This document shows positions 45,072 to 57,461 of a DNA stretch of 64,000 bases, piece after piece. Source of the DNA: Ophiosphaerella korrae (Eukaryota > Ascomycota > Dothideomycetes > Pleosporales > Phaeosphaeriaceae); NCBI GenBank assembly GCA_028456385.1, contig JALNQF010000113.1:62001-126000 (forward strand), in the 5' to 3' direction. The notes below the pieces were generated by a model that worked only from the letters and a program-made list of their open reading frames with translations, was not told the origin of the DNA and did no database searches. A program made the translations under genes and the position numbers. Within the stretch, counting starts at the first letter, position 1, and each line of letters opens with the position of its first letter.

Positions 45072-47574
45072 CACCAAGGATTTAGACCCGGCATATGAAC
45101 TTGGTGTGCTTCCCGCAGCCAATCGTCCATCTCCGCATGGCCATCTCGCACACTATATGTTCATGGAGCAGAGGGTGGAAGCCAGAGCCATATCTTCCTA
45201 TAGTCGATCCTGTAAAGTCTCACCAGACGACTTGACTCCTCTTATGATGGCTAATGTGCAACAGACACAACCCCCACATTCGCCTTGGACGAGGATGCAT
45301 AATTATCCCGGAACCGCGGTACTCTGGAAAATATTTCAGACGCTAGCGTGCCAACTCGTTGCCTATCCAAACTGGAACCGTTAGCAGGTATGGCTTACCC
45401 GTGTTCCAAATATTCTTTACACTATAACAATTTGTCCTTGATAGGCTGAACTGTACCTTGTCCCGCACCGTCTTTTAGCTTCCCGCTTCGGCAAGATCCT
45501 AGTCATCGGAGACCGTAAGGCCCTTGTCGAAATGGATTATAAGAGCTAGTAGTCAATGTGTATAGCAGCACTTGTACTCGTTAGTAATGTGATATATTGA
45601 ACATACTAAGAGAAACAACCAGAGAGATTTAGGCTACAGATTTAATAGAAGGATAGGAATATATGTTTAGATTTAATTACTGACTAGGATCGAATGCTGG
45701 GCTGTGCCTGACCCATTAATTGAAGATATCGGTTTCATTTTCCTTTATGGAGGAATTTCCTTCTGGTAGCCGGGTTTGGCTCTTACGTCTGCTAATCACT
45801 AGACTGGGTCTTGGCAGCCAAAACAAGTCATCAGCGCGGGGTCTATAGCGGAAACTAGAGAGTGACCCACAACTAGCGAGGCACATGTTCAATGAGCGGA
45901 CGCTGCCGTGGCGGAGAGTACGACAGTTAATGCGCATAGTAATAGAAAAAGGCTAGCTGTAGTAGGAGCTGTAATTCGCTATGAACATAGAATAGCCTAT
46001 TAAAGAGGTGAATAGGGGTTTAGAAGTCTGGAAATCGAAAAGATGAAATGTGCGTATCAAATACAGTAATATTCTCGTTTACTAGTCTGTTCTTCTTCCA
46101 GTGCCAGTGAAGGGACCGCAGTAGCAGGTGCGGACCGAGCCTACGATGACCGAGATCCAGTGCGACTCTGTGGTATCGGTAGAGCACTGTATCTCGGTTA
46201 TCAAAAATAGGCCCATCAGTGTTTTTAACCGGCTCAGTATTGATTACAGAGAGAGGCATACGAAGCTTGCAGGAGAAGGTGCGTTATGACGGGCCTAGCG
46301 CTTTCGTAAGCAACAATTACCTATCCTATCGATGCGACAACTACCAGCAGCATACCTCGCAGCGCTTCTAGAGCACCTACATAGAATTATTTGTATAGAA
46401 CTAGGTATTGTAAGTCAAAAAACCTCAGCCTGTCTTGTCGCTAGAATCGATGTGTGGGCCAAGAGAGGCCAGATTCTCCCGCTCTGCGACTGCCCGCTTT
46501 TTCGTTGTTGATGGTGACGACTGCGTACGGGTGGAGGGCTGCGAAAAATGGACGAGATGGCCATCGGCGGCGGGACACTTTGAAAGGAAGACAATTACTT
46601 CTAGAATTTAGGGGCATTGCATACCGTCTGTAATCAATACCCTACTAAATAACATCTGTTGCTAATAGTAACGTACTTTACTGGCGAGGCGCGCACCTCA
46701 CCAAGCTTACGCACCCATTCTATCTTATTGCATCATGGCTCCACGTTGTAAATATGAATATCATCGCAGATTTTAAATAGAACCCGCTTAGTGAAGAGGT
46801 GTAGTCTTCGATTTTAGTCTCTTATAAAAAGTCCCTTCCATTAAGTAAGGTTATTGTATTATGGACAACGATATTGGCGGTTTGTTGAGTCCTTGAGCTA
46901 ACCATAGTATCTCTTAGCTTGATATCTTATGTAAATATGATTAATATTGATGAGGATATGAATACATTTTGTTTACATATAATCAAGGCACATAAGGTTA
47001 CCTATTGTTTCAGTAGGCTGTGACTAACTTAAAATTCTTATATGGGAAAGGAAAGACGGAGCTTGTAGGACAGTTGATGACGACTGAGAGGCTAGTGCGA
47101 GATAACAGAAATAATTTGAGAGTTTTAACATAAATAAGGAATAATTAAAGGTAAAACGGCTGCTCATGGTGGATATATATTACAATTGCTATAGCAACAG
47201 AAATATGTAAAATCTGATAACCACATGGGGATACACTTACATAATGCTCTATCGCATGAAAATAGGTGATGACCTGAATTAGATGTGCTTAGTATGCTAT
47301 CGTGATATGCGAGCGAGTTTAGCAATTGTTGAGCCATGGATTCGACTTGAGATATTTGTTACTACTAGTTTGAAACTTACTCCTCCGAGATGCTTCTTCT
47401 ACCAACATTTAACCTACACACCTCCTACAAGAGAAGTTTTACGCATGGTCGATTATATCACATTCAAATTATCGTTTGGTATCAACCAAGGTGATCTGTC
47501 GCATTTACGTTACACAAAATGACCCTCATCATGACTCTATATAGGTTAAGATATCGGAGCACGCTAAACGCTCT
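45072..47574. other. AT-rich gene-poor stretch
   Basis: About 2.5 kb rich in TA dinucleotides, with short TTATA/TAATA words. Only short frames occur, none with family features. Compatible with old RIP-mutated repeats, though I cannot name an element. Confidence 0.45.
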
Positions 47575-48087
47575 TCAGGCTTCTCCTTCATAGGCTTTTC
47601 TAAAATCCTCGACAATTAATTTCTTCATACCCATCATAGCGTTCGTAACTCGCATCACCTTGGCTGTATCTTTGTCTTTCATATATTCGAACAAGATCTT
47701 CGGTACAATTTGCCATGCAATACCAAACTTATCTGCCACCCATCCGCAGTTCTTCCTTTCCTCTGACCCGCCTTGGCCAAGTTTATCGTAGTAATGGTCG
47801 ACCTCGGCTTGATCGTCGCATTCGATTATGAAGGATACAGCATCATTATGGTTCGCATTGGGGTGCGGTCCGCCATTCAAGATAACAAATGAGTGGTTGT
47901 TGAGGGTGAAGGAGACGGTCATGACATCACCAGCGGCGTGGCGGTGGACTTCTGACGCAGCAGAGGTATAGTATTGGATGTGGTCGATGTGGGAGTTTGG
48001 AAAGATGGAGACGTAGAGGCTGGCGGCTTCTTTGGGGTCGAAGGTCCCATCACACCAAAAGCAGGTCGTGAATTTGGGAGCAGCCAT
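47575..48087 (-). CDS. PhnB-like protein of the VOC (glyoxalase-fold) superfamily
   Basis: Single exon, 170 residues, start chosen at MAAPKFTTCFWCDGTFDPKE (48,087). An in-frame upstream extension to 48,339 has no homologous look. This is the PhnB/'3-demethylubiquinone-9 3-methyltransferase' family: CFWCDGTFDPKEAASLYVSI at the start, GDVMTVSFTLNNHSFVILNGG centrally, then FIIECDDQAEVDHYYDKLGQ and CGWVADKFGIAWQIVP near the end. Despite the legacy name, members are metal-binding VOC proteins and not proven methyltransferases. Substrate unknown. It is an isolated gene in a gene-poor stretch, possibly acquired or relocated. Confidence 0.9.
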   Translation of the reverse strand: MAAPKFTTCFWCDGTFDPKEAASLYVSIFPNSHIDHIQYYTSAASEVHRHAAGDVMTVSFTLNNHSFVILNGGPHPNANHNDAVSFIIECDDQAEVDHYYDKLGQGGSEERKNCGWVADKFGIAWQIVPKILFEYMKDKDTAKVMRVTNAMMGMKKLIVEDFRKAYEGEA

Positions 48088-49166
48088 GATGTAACGCGCA
48101 ATTGATAGAATTTGGCAGGTTTTTGCCTTCAAGCAAAGTGATAGCTGTGGCAATCGCCGCGCTTTTATGTCTTTGTCAAGGGCCGTCACAAAGGACGCGT
48201 GTGATAAGCCTCTGCGGGGTGTGTCTCGTATCTCGCGTTGGATTACTGAACATCGTGACGCGAAATCAGGTGACACGTGGTGCTGCCTTGAATGCGAAAC
48301 AAAGCGAAATGTTAGCGACAAGAAGATGAAAGTGGGCATGCGCTAGCAGTATCACGTGGGTGTCTGCCTGTGAGGCGCGTCGGGTATCTCAGTAGCGTTG
48401 CGGGGGAGCCTGTGCTCACACCCGTCGCTGTCAATCCTGACCATGCACTCCTACCTCCGCGCTGAAACACAAATGACAAAGGTACTACTTCCATAACCTT
48501 TACCATAAACTGTCATCGAACGTGCTCATCACACTTCATGATGCTTCCTGTTCTGGTACCCTTATCTCAGGACGAATGGCATAATACCTGGCGGCAAACA
48601 AGGCTAACACATCTCTGCCATGAAACACTCTTACCCTCTGGTCGACCATGCTTGCTTCAAAATGGGGCCAACTCGGGGACCATTCAGGGCACAACATGCG
48701 ATAGCAAGAACCGCTTGTCGGAAAAATCATAACCAAAACCTATCGGGTTTGACTGTTCGCCTTGTAGCTTGAGCAGAAAAAAAATGCCGCCAGCTGTTCT
48801 GGCACTATCTCCGGCTTTGTGCGAAGTTAAGCCACGCGCTGATCAACAAGTCCACTCAGAGCCTGTCATCTTCTTCTAACACTGTTTGCCCCGGAAATGT
48901 GTTTCATTTCCCTTTCCCCTCTCTGAAAATATCCTGATGTTGCGGGGCTGGTTGGCACACTGCATCGTTGATTCGCTAATTCTGTAGCTGTGCCACATTA
49001 TTGCAGAACCATTTCGGATGAATCCGATGGGGGGCGCTTATCCATGTCTGCTGTTCTATAAACGTGTTACATCTCTTCAACATAAGGCGGCTAAGTAGGC
49101 ACCGTTGTCACCTTGAATTTATATTCATCGCCTGTAGAACATAACAATCACTTCAGTTTGATCAGT
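48088..49166. other. intergenic
   Basis: No gene seen. The 48,150-48,500 part lies behind the VOC gene's start. CTATAAACGTG near 49,058 and CATCTCTTCAACATAAG are likely core-promoter elements of the GTPase gene. Confidence 0.45.
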
Positions 49167-52100
49167 ATGACCACACAGGTAAGCGTTATCAGAGCTCACA
49201 TCCATCAAATCGCGTTAACCCCCCGCCGCAGCCACAAGATAATCTGGGTGCCACAACTCCAAATTCAGCCCGCGCTGCATCCATGGCCTCAACCTCAACG
49301 GGCCCGGTTTTTACTCCCTCATCCTCAGCATTTAACTTCGGAGAACAACGCTCAGCTAGCCCATCCTTCGATTTTGTGCCAAGGACTTTGTCCAATTCAA
49401 CAAGCTCCGCCCCAGTTTCTGAGGCGCCGGGAACAGCTTGCTTTACACCCTCATCGACGCCGTCCAACTCCGCCGAAGACCGCTCTCCTAGAGCGTCTCC
49501 AACATCTCACAATGACCCTGATCCAGATATACCGTTGCCGTCAGTGGAGAGAGACACATCATTGATAACCAGCCGTCAGGCCACTCCAAGCACAACCGTA
49601 TATACACCATCGGTTTCAACACGTGATACATCCCCTCATCTGGTATCAGAGCAGGATTCAATTACTCAGCAAGTTAGTGGTCTTCGGAACTTGAGGCTTA
49701 CATCATCTGAAACGTCGGGAAGTCCTTTTTCACACAGGAATACGCCTACACCTTCAATCCATGTCACCCCATCAGCACCTATAAACCAATCCAGCCAGTC
49801 TAGAGGAAGTAGGACTGACAGCCTTATTGATGGTGTTACGGCATTGCGCATAGAGTCTCAAGCAAATTCCTCTGGTGGATCTCGGCTACGTGAGAGTCGT
49901 TCTCCAACCCCATCACGGCGTCGCCGGTCTGGATCCGCGATTAATAAAGATTGCCATCAAATTGAGGATGAAGACCCACCACAGTCCATGTTCCATTTAC
50001 CTCAGGTTCAACAGGCTCTGGGAAACGCAAGATCCCTAACGTCTAGAATGGCCAATGTTCTTTCCAGCTCTAATCTACATCGGGAAAGCGAATCTAGGAT
50101 TGCGAATCTCCATCAACAAGCTGTAAAGCTAAACAACTTTCAGCTACCATCCTCACGGGTTGTTGGACTGGTGGGTGATTCAGGTGTAGGCAAGAGTAGT
50201 CTGATAAATTCCTTGCTTGACAAGATGGGCTTGGCCAGAGCAGTAAGTGATTGCCAGAAATTCATTATCGCCTGCGGGCTAACTTGTGGATAATAAGAGC
50301 GGTAGTGGCACTGCATGTACCTGTGCTGTCACGGAATATCATTTCCACGACAGAGACGAGATAATAATTTCTATTGACTACTTCCCGTTGGCCGAGCTCA
50401 AGAAACAATTTGAGGAGCTATTGACAGCTTTTCGGGATTATCAATCACTTCCAAGAAATTCAAGGACTAGGGCAGATAATGACGAGGACGATAACGCAAA
50501 CCGCTTACAGAAAAAAGCAGATTTGGCTAAAGAAACATTCAAAGCAAGTTTTGGAGGAAGGGTCGACCAGCATCCTACGATCCTTACTTCCATGCCCTTT
50601 GAGAACGCTGTGAGATTAATGGTCGAGTGGGCGGAACAGCTACTCCCTCGGCAGCGTGAACAGGAATCGTTTACCACAATCGAAGATTGCTCATCGCGCT
50701 TAAGAGATCTATCATCAGAATCCGACTCTTCTGTACCCAGCAGTAGAGTTCAAACTCGTTGGCCATTTATCAAGAAATTACAAGTGCATCTAAAGGCCTA
50801 CATCTTGAGCAAAGGTCTCATCATCGCCGATTTACCTGGACTGCGTGACCTCAACTCCGCGCGCAAAGCCATCACTGAGCGCTATGTTCGAGAATGCCAC
50901 CAAATCCTCGTTGTTGCTAAGATTGACCGAGCCGTTACTGATGAGAGTATTAAAGAGATTTTTGAGCTAGCTGGCCGGGCAAATCTGTCCAAGATCGATG
51001 TCATTTGTACAAGGGCTGAAGAAGTCCAGATCAGAGAAGCAAAGCACGACTGGCCAGCGGAAAGAGCTACGATAGAAGAGCTAGAGGAGCAGATCGACGC
51101 TGACATTGAAGAAATCAGCCGTCTCAGTGAAGAAATTGAGGATTATGAACAAGATTCGGACCTTACCAATGATGATGAACGAGAACTTATGAAATTGCAG
51201 CAAGACCATCGCCGCGCGCAAAAGTCGGAAGAACAGCACGTTTTTGAGTTGAAAAGCCACGTCATAAAGTTGCGCAACGATAAAGTTGCTCACGGTTTAC
51301 TGGAAGAATACCGAGACCATCGCATTGCTACAACTCTGAAGACATTTTGTGTGAGTAATAATCTTTACTGGGACAACCGTGGGAAGCCGGCTATCGCATC
51401 TTTGCCTTATCTCAAATTGAGCGGCATCTTAGAGCTGCGACGCTATTGCATCGGAATCGTTGCAGAAAGTCGACTTCGCGCAACCAAGGGATTCATCAAC
51501 GATGAGATTCCAGCCTTTCTGGGTTCTGTTGAGCTTTGGGTCCAAGCTGGATCTGGCAATGCAAGTGCGGAGAGAAAACAACAAATCCTCGATACGGTGT
51601 CTGTGATGGAACAAGAATTACTTGAGGTACGCAGTTTTGATTTCTTCGAGCCTTATAATAGTTTTTGATGCTACGGAGGCTTATTAGCTTGTGGCTAGAT
51701 CAAGGTCAAGCTTATTATTCGCACCTGTGCTACATGACATGTTTGGTTGGTGTTGCTCGTAGGGAGGGCATCAGCATCCTCATTAACGCTGCTGATTTGC
51801 TTTTCCAGTTGACATCTCCGATCTCGCAATTGAGTAACATGACGCGCGCTTTGGGTGAAGAATTCAACAGCCAAATCCACCAGCGCATGGGTATGTCAAA
51901 CATAGATATCAATAATCTCGTGCTTACATTCCACAGGACAAAGCGGCCCACAATGGACTGCCGATGCCCGACGGGCGAGCATGTATTGGCAAGGTGTATG
52001 TCTGTCAATGCTAAACACAAGGATTGTTAACTAAGACTTTATAGTGGCATCACGCGTCATACAAAGCCTTTTGCTCGAACCACGGGCGGCATTCCACGCC

Positions 52101-52862
52101 CAAAATGGGTTATCACTGTTGGAATGAAGAAGCGACATGCTACATGAGCGACGACATGTCCGCTGTCTGGGATAATTTCACGAACGAATTGGATGTGCAA
52201 ATTAAGAAAATCAACGACGCAATTGCTCAATCGTTTAACAAGATTCTAAGGATCGCTTTAACTGCGACTTCGAACGGATCAGGGGCAGCAAATAACTCTT
52301 ACTCAGCTATAAAAACTCTTGCCACCACACTACGTCATCGGGAAGACCTTACGACATATGGCTTTGAGCAAGCAACTGAGAACTTCTGTTCTGAGCTTTC
52401 GATGCTGCGCACCGATGCTTTTTCGTCCATCCGTACGGCATTTATTGGCCAACTCATGGAAAACACGTATCATGCCGCGAATATGGAATATGGTAAGCCG
52501 GCTCGAACTGTCCCATATATTTCGCCCTCCCGCTCTAACAGCTCACCCTAGGTTCTGGGAGTGACCGCCGCCGCAAGGATCTCATTACCGGTCGATTCAG
52601 TTCTCCGTCTCTATTTAACCAACACCGGAGTGCGTGCAGAACAGGGTTTAGAGAGATTGTGGGCGAGCTGCAGAACGCCGTCAATCAGACTGTTAATGAG
52701 CAGGTGGATCTTATTCGGGCTGATTTGCAGCTGCTGAGTGATGAAAATGTTGTTTTGGAGAGTGAAAGGAATCCAGATTTTAGGAGGAAAGTGGAGGCTG
52801 AGGTGGATAGTGCTAAGGTAGAGGTGGTAAGCATTGGTCGCGTTTTTGAAAATGTTTTATAA
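49167..52862 (+). CDS. SLIP-GC-like large GTPase (dynamin-superfamily-like)
   Basis: Model: join(49167..49178, 49232..50242, 50298..51626, 51809..51890, 51937..51995, 52045..52492, 52552..52862), 1083 residues, all joints in frame. Residues 1-300 are serine/proline/threonine-rich and disordered. The G domain has a P-loop GDSGVGKS (319-326), switch IIADLPGLRDLN (DLPG at 519-522) and a G4-like CTRAEE (from 578). A coiled coil (EELEEQIDADIEEISRLSEE) follows, and the helical C-terminal half contains ISQLSNMTRALGEEFNSQI and WHHASYKAFCSNHG. Family members resemble vertebrate nuclear GTPase SLIP-GC; their fungal role is unknown, though dynamin-like GTPases often act in membrane or defence processes. 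Intron 2 uses an AAG acceptor; the exon 5 borders were chosen for standard CAG and GTATGT sites. Paralogue of the dead copy at 1-2.4 kb. Confidence 0.82.
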
Positions 52863-54341
52863 TGAATCACAATTCTTGCCTTTGGGGGTTATTGGTGTGC
52901 TTGTTTATCAACAGCGTTTATTACTGAATAAATAGGTATACCAAGCAGCACCTTGGGATGCATGATATAGAGATACATCAAACATTAAATTATTGAGTTA
53001 AATTTGAAATTGCAAGACATGGAAAGACTTCCTTGGACGATTGCATATAACGTCCTCAATTGAAACTTAGGATTGAAAATACTAAGCTTCATCATGGTTT
53101 AGTGTCATTTGATTGAGCGACATCTGCCTTTTATTGCACTCTGTTAAAATTTCTAGAGTTGGCACATCGGGAACTTTTAGGCAAGCAAGATGTTGTGTTT
53201 GTTGAGGTACTTTCCTTTACGTTGCTGTAGGGAGCACAAGGGGCATGGTGAGAAACTTTCATGATTTGTGAGCGACATACACTCCAAGTTGGCACATCGA
53301 GTACGTCGGTTACTTACTTTTTAATAGCCTACTGCATACACAATCCTTGTATTTCTGTCATATACTCTAAAATGCAGTTTGATTCAAGAAAACAGATTGT
53401 GCCCCATGTTACCAAAACCTGACTCAGTGCGCAACCCTATAAATTGTTGTGCCCAGTCTAATTTCTGTAAGTCACTCTTTGAACACTGCAAGTTCATGAA
53501 GCGCGCACATAGATCGACCAGTGGAACGCAAGGATGGGCCACAACAATGATAGCGGCGCAGCAATGATAGCGGCACGGCAGCGGTTTTCGCCCCCATGTT
53601 ATTAAACCGGTGCTCAATATGGCTTGCTGCAAATGCAGCACTAAAATTGCAATCTCTTTTTGGGGTCACCTGTATTAAGGCATCTCGAGGTTGGATAGTG
53701 AATCGAGTGCGCTCGGTTCCATTCAGCCTTGTCGATGCACCGCAGTTAAACAGGAAAACCCACCTATCACCTCCGCGTTACAGAATCGCAGCTGTGTAGC
53801 TTTAAGTTCAGCTTACGGGTAGTGTTTGAAATGCTTAAGGATCTTCAGGCTATATTACCGTTGCACAAAAATGAAGTTATCTTTAGGCTGACCGAAGCTT
53901 TAGCCACTGGCACTGTGTGACAAAACGTTCGATACGTGACGGGCTGCATTTGCCCATGCCCTCTGACTAGATATTGAGAACATTCATGCTATGGCCGCCG
54001 CAGCTCATTTATTTTCGCTGACCAAAAGACATGCTATGAGCCGTAATTTCTCCTTTCAGGTTACACAAGAACGGGTTGGCATCGCCCAGAGCACCAATCA
54101 TAAAACCACAAGAATATGTACGAACATCTTGGCGATTTGGGTGCGCAAGAGTAGTTGTGAAGTTTCGTTCACATGAAGCTGCGCCTCGATAATCTGGCCC
54201 AGGGTAGTCGATTATGGAATAGCGTTCGGTTTCGCAGAACATCTGGGCACTCCGTTCTTTGTTCGTTTGAGCAGTCTCTGATCAGATAAAAATATCACGC
54301 CCTAGTTAATGGTTTGCAGTTCTTAAACGTTATATTTAGAC
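52863..54341. other. intergenic
   Basis: About 1.5 kb with no supported gene. A direct repeat of CAATGATAGCGGC(G/A)C at 53,545-53,577 is the only local pattern noticed. Confidence 0.4.
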
Positions 54342-55623
54342 TATTTGAGGAATGGTTTGAATAAACTGACTGGTAAGAAACCTGATGCTCCCAGTCTCGA
54401 CGGCCTAGATGCTTGGGGATACAGCCACGCAGGACCCGACCATGTCAGAAATGCAACAGCCGAAAGATATATTATGCTCTTAAGCGACAAATAGCTTTCG
54501 TTTCCAAGCTTTTTTCCACCTCGGGCTCGAAATAGAAGAGCTCTCAGTCTGTCCTCGAGTATAACACCGAAGGCCTAAGTCTAAAAGAACGGAAAACACC
54601 AGGTTCTATAAAAGGTGTGCCACTGGACGCACCTGCAGTGTCACATAATGCAGCTGATAGAGTAAATGAAATAAACAGGGTGATGAGTCCCGAGAAAATC
54701 GAACCTCCAGGTAGTCTCAAGATATCATGTGCCAAAATCTTCTTAAGAAGCTATCAGTAAAGCCCAAAACTTCCAGCCATCTCTTGGGTACATGGAAAAA
54801 CGAGTTGTCTGATCTCGGACGTGTCAGAAGTAGTTGGGAAGATAGTTGATAGGAATATGGTGACCTACCCCTAGAAATTCTTAAGCGAATAGGCATCAAT
54901 CACAGATCCAAAAGCTGGTCTCCAATTTTCCACGCTGGATAAGCCTAAAGCCACCGCAATAGCGGCACAAGCTGACTGGGCACATTGAGTAAGACAATAG
55001 AAGGCGGCAGCGAAGCCCGCCATCATGAATGCTTTCCTTTTAGCTTCGGCGAGAGTGATATCGCCAATAAGGGATATCATGGGGACCAATGATGGGTCGA
55101 ACATGTTAGTAGTACTAGGAGGCAGTGGCCTGAAAGCCAAAAAGTCCAATACCAGATATGAAATTGTCGCAATAGCATAACGTTGTGTGAAGAAGGGCCA
55201 TTTGGCTGGTAGGTACGACAGGTCTGATTTCGAAAAGTGGAGCACATTTTTAACTTCGTACGGTGAATTAACGTCGCGCACAGACTTCCATCCAAAACAG
55301 AACCGACACACAAGGTTTCGTTCTGAGCGCACCTTTTGAGAGTATCAGGCTGTTTCTGTTTGTTCCTTGTGGTAGCATTGTAGACGGCTGCTCAAATACA
55401 TTTCGCTCACGTTTGCAGCTGGACCTCAGTTGTTGAAGTTCCATCAACTGACAAGCGCCAGATCAACATATTGTAGGAAAAATGCGAAACTACTTCCGCC
55501 CAAGAGAGACGCCCACCTGAGGCGCATAGTCTGACCTGCTGCTCTGATGACACCATAGACACAGGACACCAATACCGGAACACTTGCGAAGCGGTACGGA
55601 GATACAGAACAGAAGGTGTGCAT
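54342..55623 (-). pseudogene. Wax-synthase-like (MBOAT_2) acyltransferase pseudogene
   Basis: Fungal wax-synthase-domain acyltransferases are multi-spanning O-acyltransferases often tied to terpenoid pathways. Pieces in order on the - strand: MHTFCSVSPYRFASVPVLVS...FFLQYVDLAL; after a likely intron, RFCFGWKSVRDVNSPYEVKN; VALGLSSVENWRPAFGSVID followed by AYSLKNF; RLPGGSIFSGLITLFISFTL; and FGVILEDRLRALLF...FLTWSGPAWLYPQ, ending at TAG 54,342-54,344. Damage: TAG where the conserved FWG tryptophan belongs (near 54,868); a one-base deletion in a T run near 54,741, needed to join SFLRR to the RLPGG part; and further stops and frame changes near 54,565, where FLLQAFG is expected. The canonical WHQ motif is not cleanly readable. 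Probably inactive. Confidence 0.7.
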
Positions 55624-57461
55624 CCTATAACATCAGATCTAGCTATTAGCTCGAAAAGGAAGATGGATGGTGGAGATAGTTGAAAAAGTGAGGATTGTAT
55701 TTGCGCCGAAATGAAGTATGGGAAACTAGCTTCAGCCTAGGTGCAGGGACTGGTCGAATTACATAAATAAAGGTACCAGAGGCTGGGCCAGGTTTGAGAA
55801 GTATTGACCAGTAGTATGGTTCGAAGTCACACAGCAGACATTAGTTAAGTGCAGCCTGGTTTTATTAGCGATCGGCAAATGCAATAATGCATGGGTGCCA
55901 CTCCAGCGCCGTAATCCCTGTTCAACTTTAGCATGTTTTCTTGTGGCTTACTCTCCGGGCTTTCGTGCAGTCATTAGGTTTTGTTGGAGTAAAATGTTGA
56001 TTTGCGAAGATGTGCAGGTAGGCTGCCTGTATAGTCCCATTGCGCTACTCACAAACGTGATGGTCGGCGATATAGACTAAGTCTTCCATCTGATATGAGT
56101 GTCTCCTTCCAACAGGCTTAGGTACGTATTACCGTATGTATACTAGTCAAATATTTCATGGAGAGTCTATGGCCAACTAGATGACTTCGAAAAGACACTC
56201 ACTCATTTGAATAACATAACCGATCGGATAGTGTATAACAGATAGCTGAAGACTTTATAATGAACCATTACCGCTAATTCTCCGAGCGATCGTATTCTAC
56301 ACAGCATCATCAAGGTCCATGCCGCGATACGGTGTGACCTTCCCGAACGGGCTCTTTTCAGACTCTGTTGATGGCTTTGCAGCGACGAATTTAGATGGAT
56401 TACTCTCTTCCCTAGATAGGCTGCTTCGGGAACCTATCCATGATATTAGCTTGGAGATGTGAGAACGATTAAACTACGTTGCACTACTGTTAAGAGGGTA
56501 CTTGGACCGGAACAGCCATAGTTTTTCAAAACGAGAAAACTCTGTATACAGTCGAGCAAGTAAGGTAATGGCAATGAGACAAGTCAGTACCGCCAAGTCT
56601 ATGACCATTGCCGTAGCATTTGATCCGTCCCTTCCTGGGCCCTTGAAAGTTTCTCTTATCGCCAAAGCGTGATGACGGAAGATTAATGCATTATAAACTT
56701 TATTTTAAGAACTCTGCTAAACATTTCCAAAGGCTTTCCCTTAAGGATGTTTATCTTCTTTCAACCGTATACCAAAACTCGAGGTGAAATGTAGTAGTAT
56801 GATCGATCTCCAACGAAACGTCCGCTGTTCCTTGTCGTTCTTTGATCTGACATCGTGTTTTAGAATGATCTCAACTATGCCAAATTTAATAAGAAATCAG
56901 GCATAGAATGGTCTAGGGCTGACGAAGATTAGCATTTGAGAACATGGGATTGGTGCTGCATTTCGCTCTTACCAGAATTGCTTTCCAGAACCCCAAAAAG
57001 GGAAAGAATGGTCTGGATCAGTGTATTTTGACGGTTGGTTAGAATCTTTTAACTCCTTTGGTGGCTTAAATCGATCGCCGATAAACATATCAGCATGCGG
57101 GTATACGGTAGAGTGATGCACTATCGCACGTTGCAGTATGACACCCAATCACTGTCTGCAACCTCAGTTCCGTTGCAGACATGATTCTTTTGGCAAAGCC
57201 ACCTGATCGTACTAACACCTTTTTGTGGTAGCAGAAATGGCGCTGTCCCTATTGCTTTCTTTGAACTCACAGCCTATGAACTTTTGCTTATCCTGCCAGA
57301 GGGGTGGGGTCGGACTTGCGTGAAGTCGCCCTACTAAATGGCATTGTTCTTGGCACTATGTACAAAACTACTTTGGCATCACAAGCTCTCTGGGCGAAGA
57401 ATGAGTGCATTGTCAACTATGTTTTGGCTGTCTCGTAGATATATCATCCGCATATTACCTA
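55624..57461. other. gene-poor stretch with a possible rhodopsin-like fragment
   Basis: No complete gene. AT-rich, with short unsupported frames. The only protein-like piece is listed separately at 56,474-56,665. Confidence 0.4.
56474..56665 (-). pseudogene. possible N-terminal fragment of a fungal rhodopsin-domain (SAT4-like) membrane protein
   Basis: 63 codons reading GRDGSNATAMVIDLAVLTCL then IAITLLARLYTEFSRFEKLW. This pattern (first span followed by R-L-Y-T) resembles the start of fungal integral membrane proteins of the SAT4/rhodopsin-domain family. The expected W/LGWDDY motif and the other spans do not follow in any frame. If the reading is right it is a fragment; a chance hydrophobic frame is the alternative. 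Confidence 0.22.

Noticed and set aside
48088..48339. upstream extension of the VOC/PhnB-like gene
   Set aside because: The extra peptide has no family similarity; MAAPKFTTCFW is the natural start for this family.
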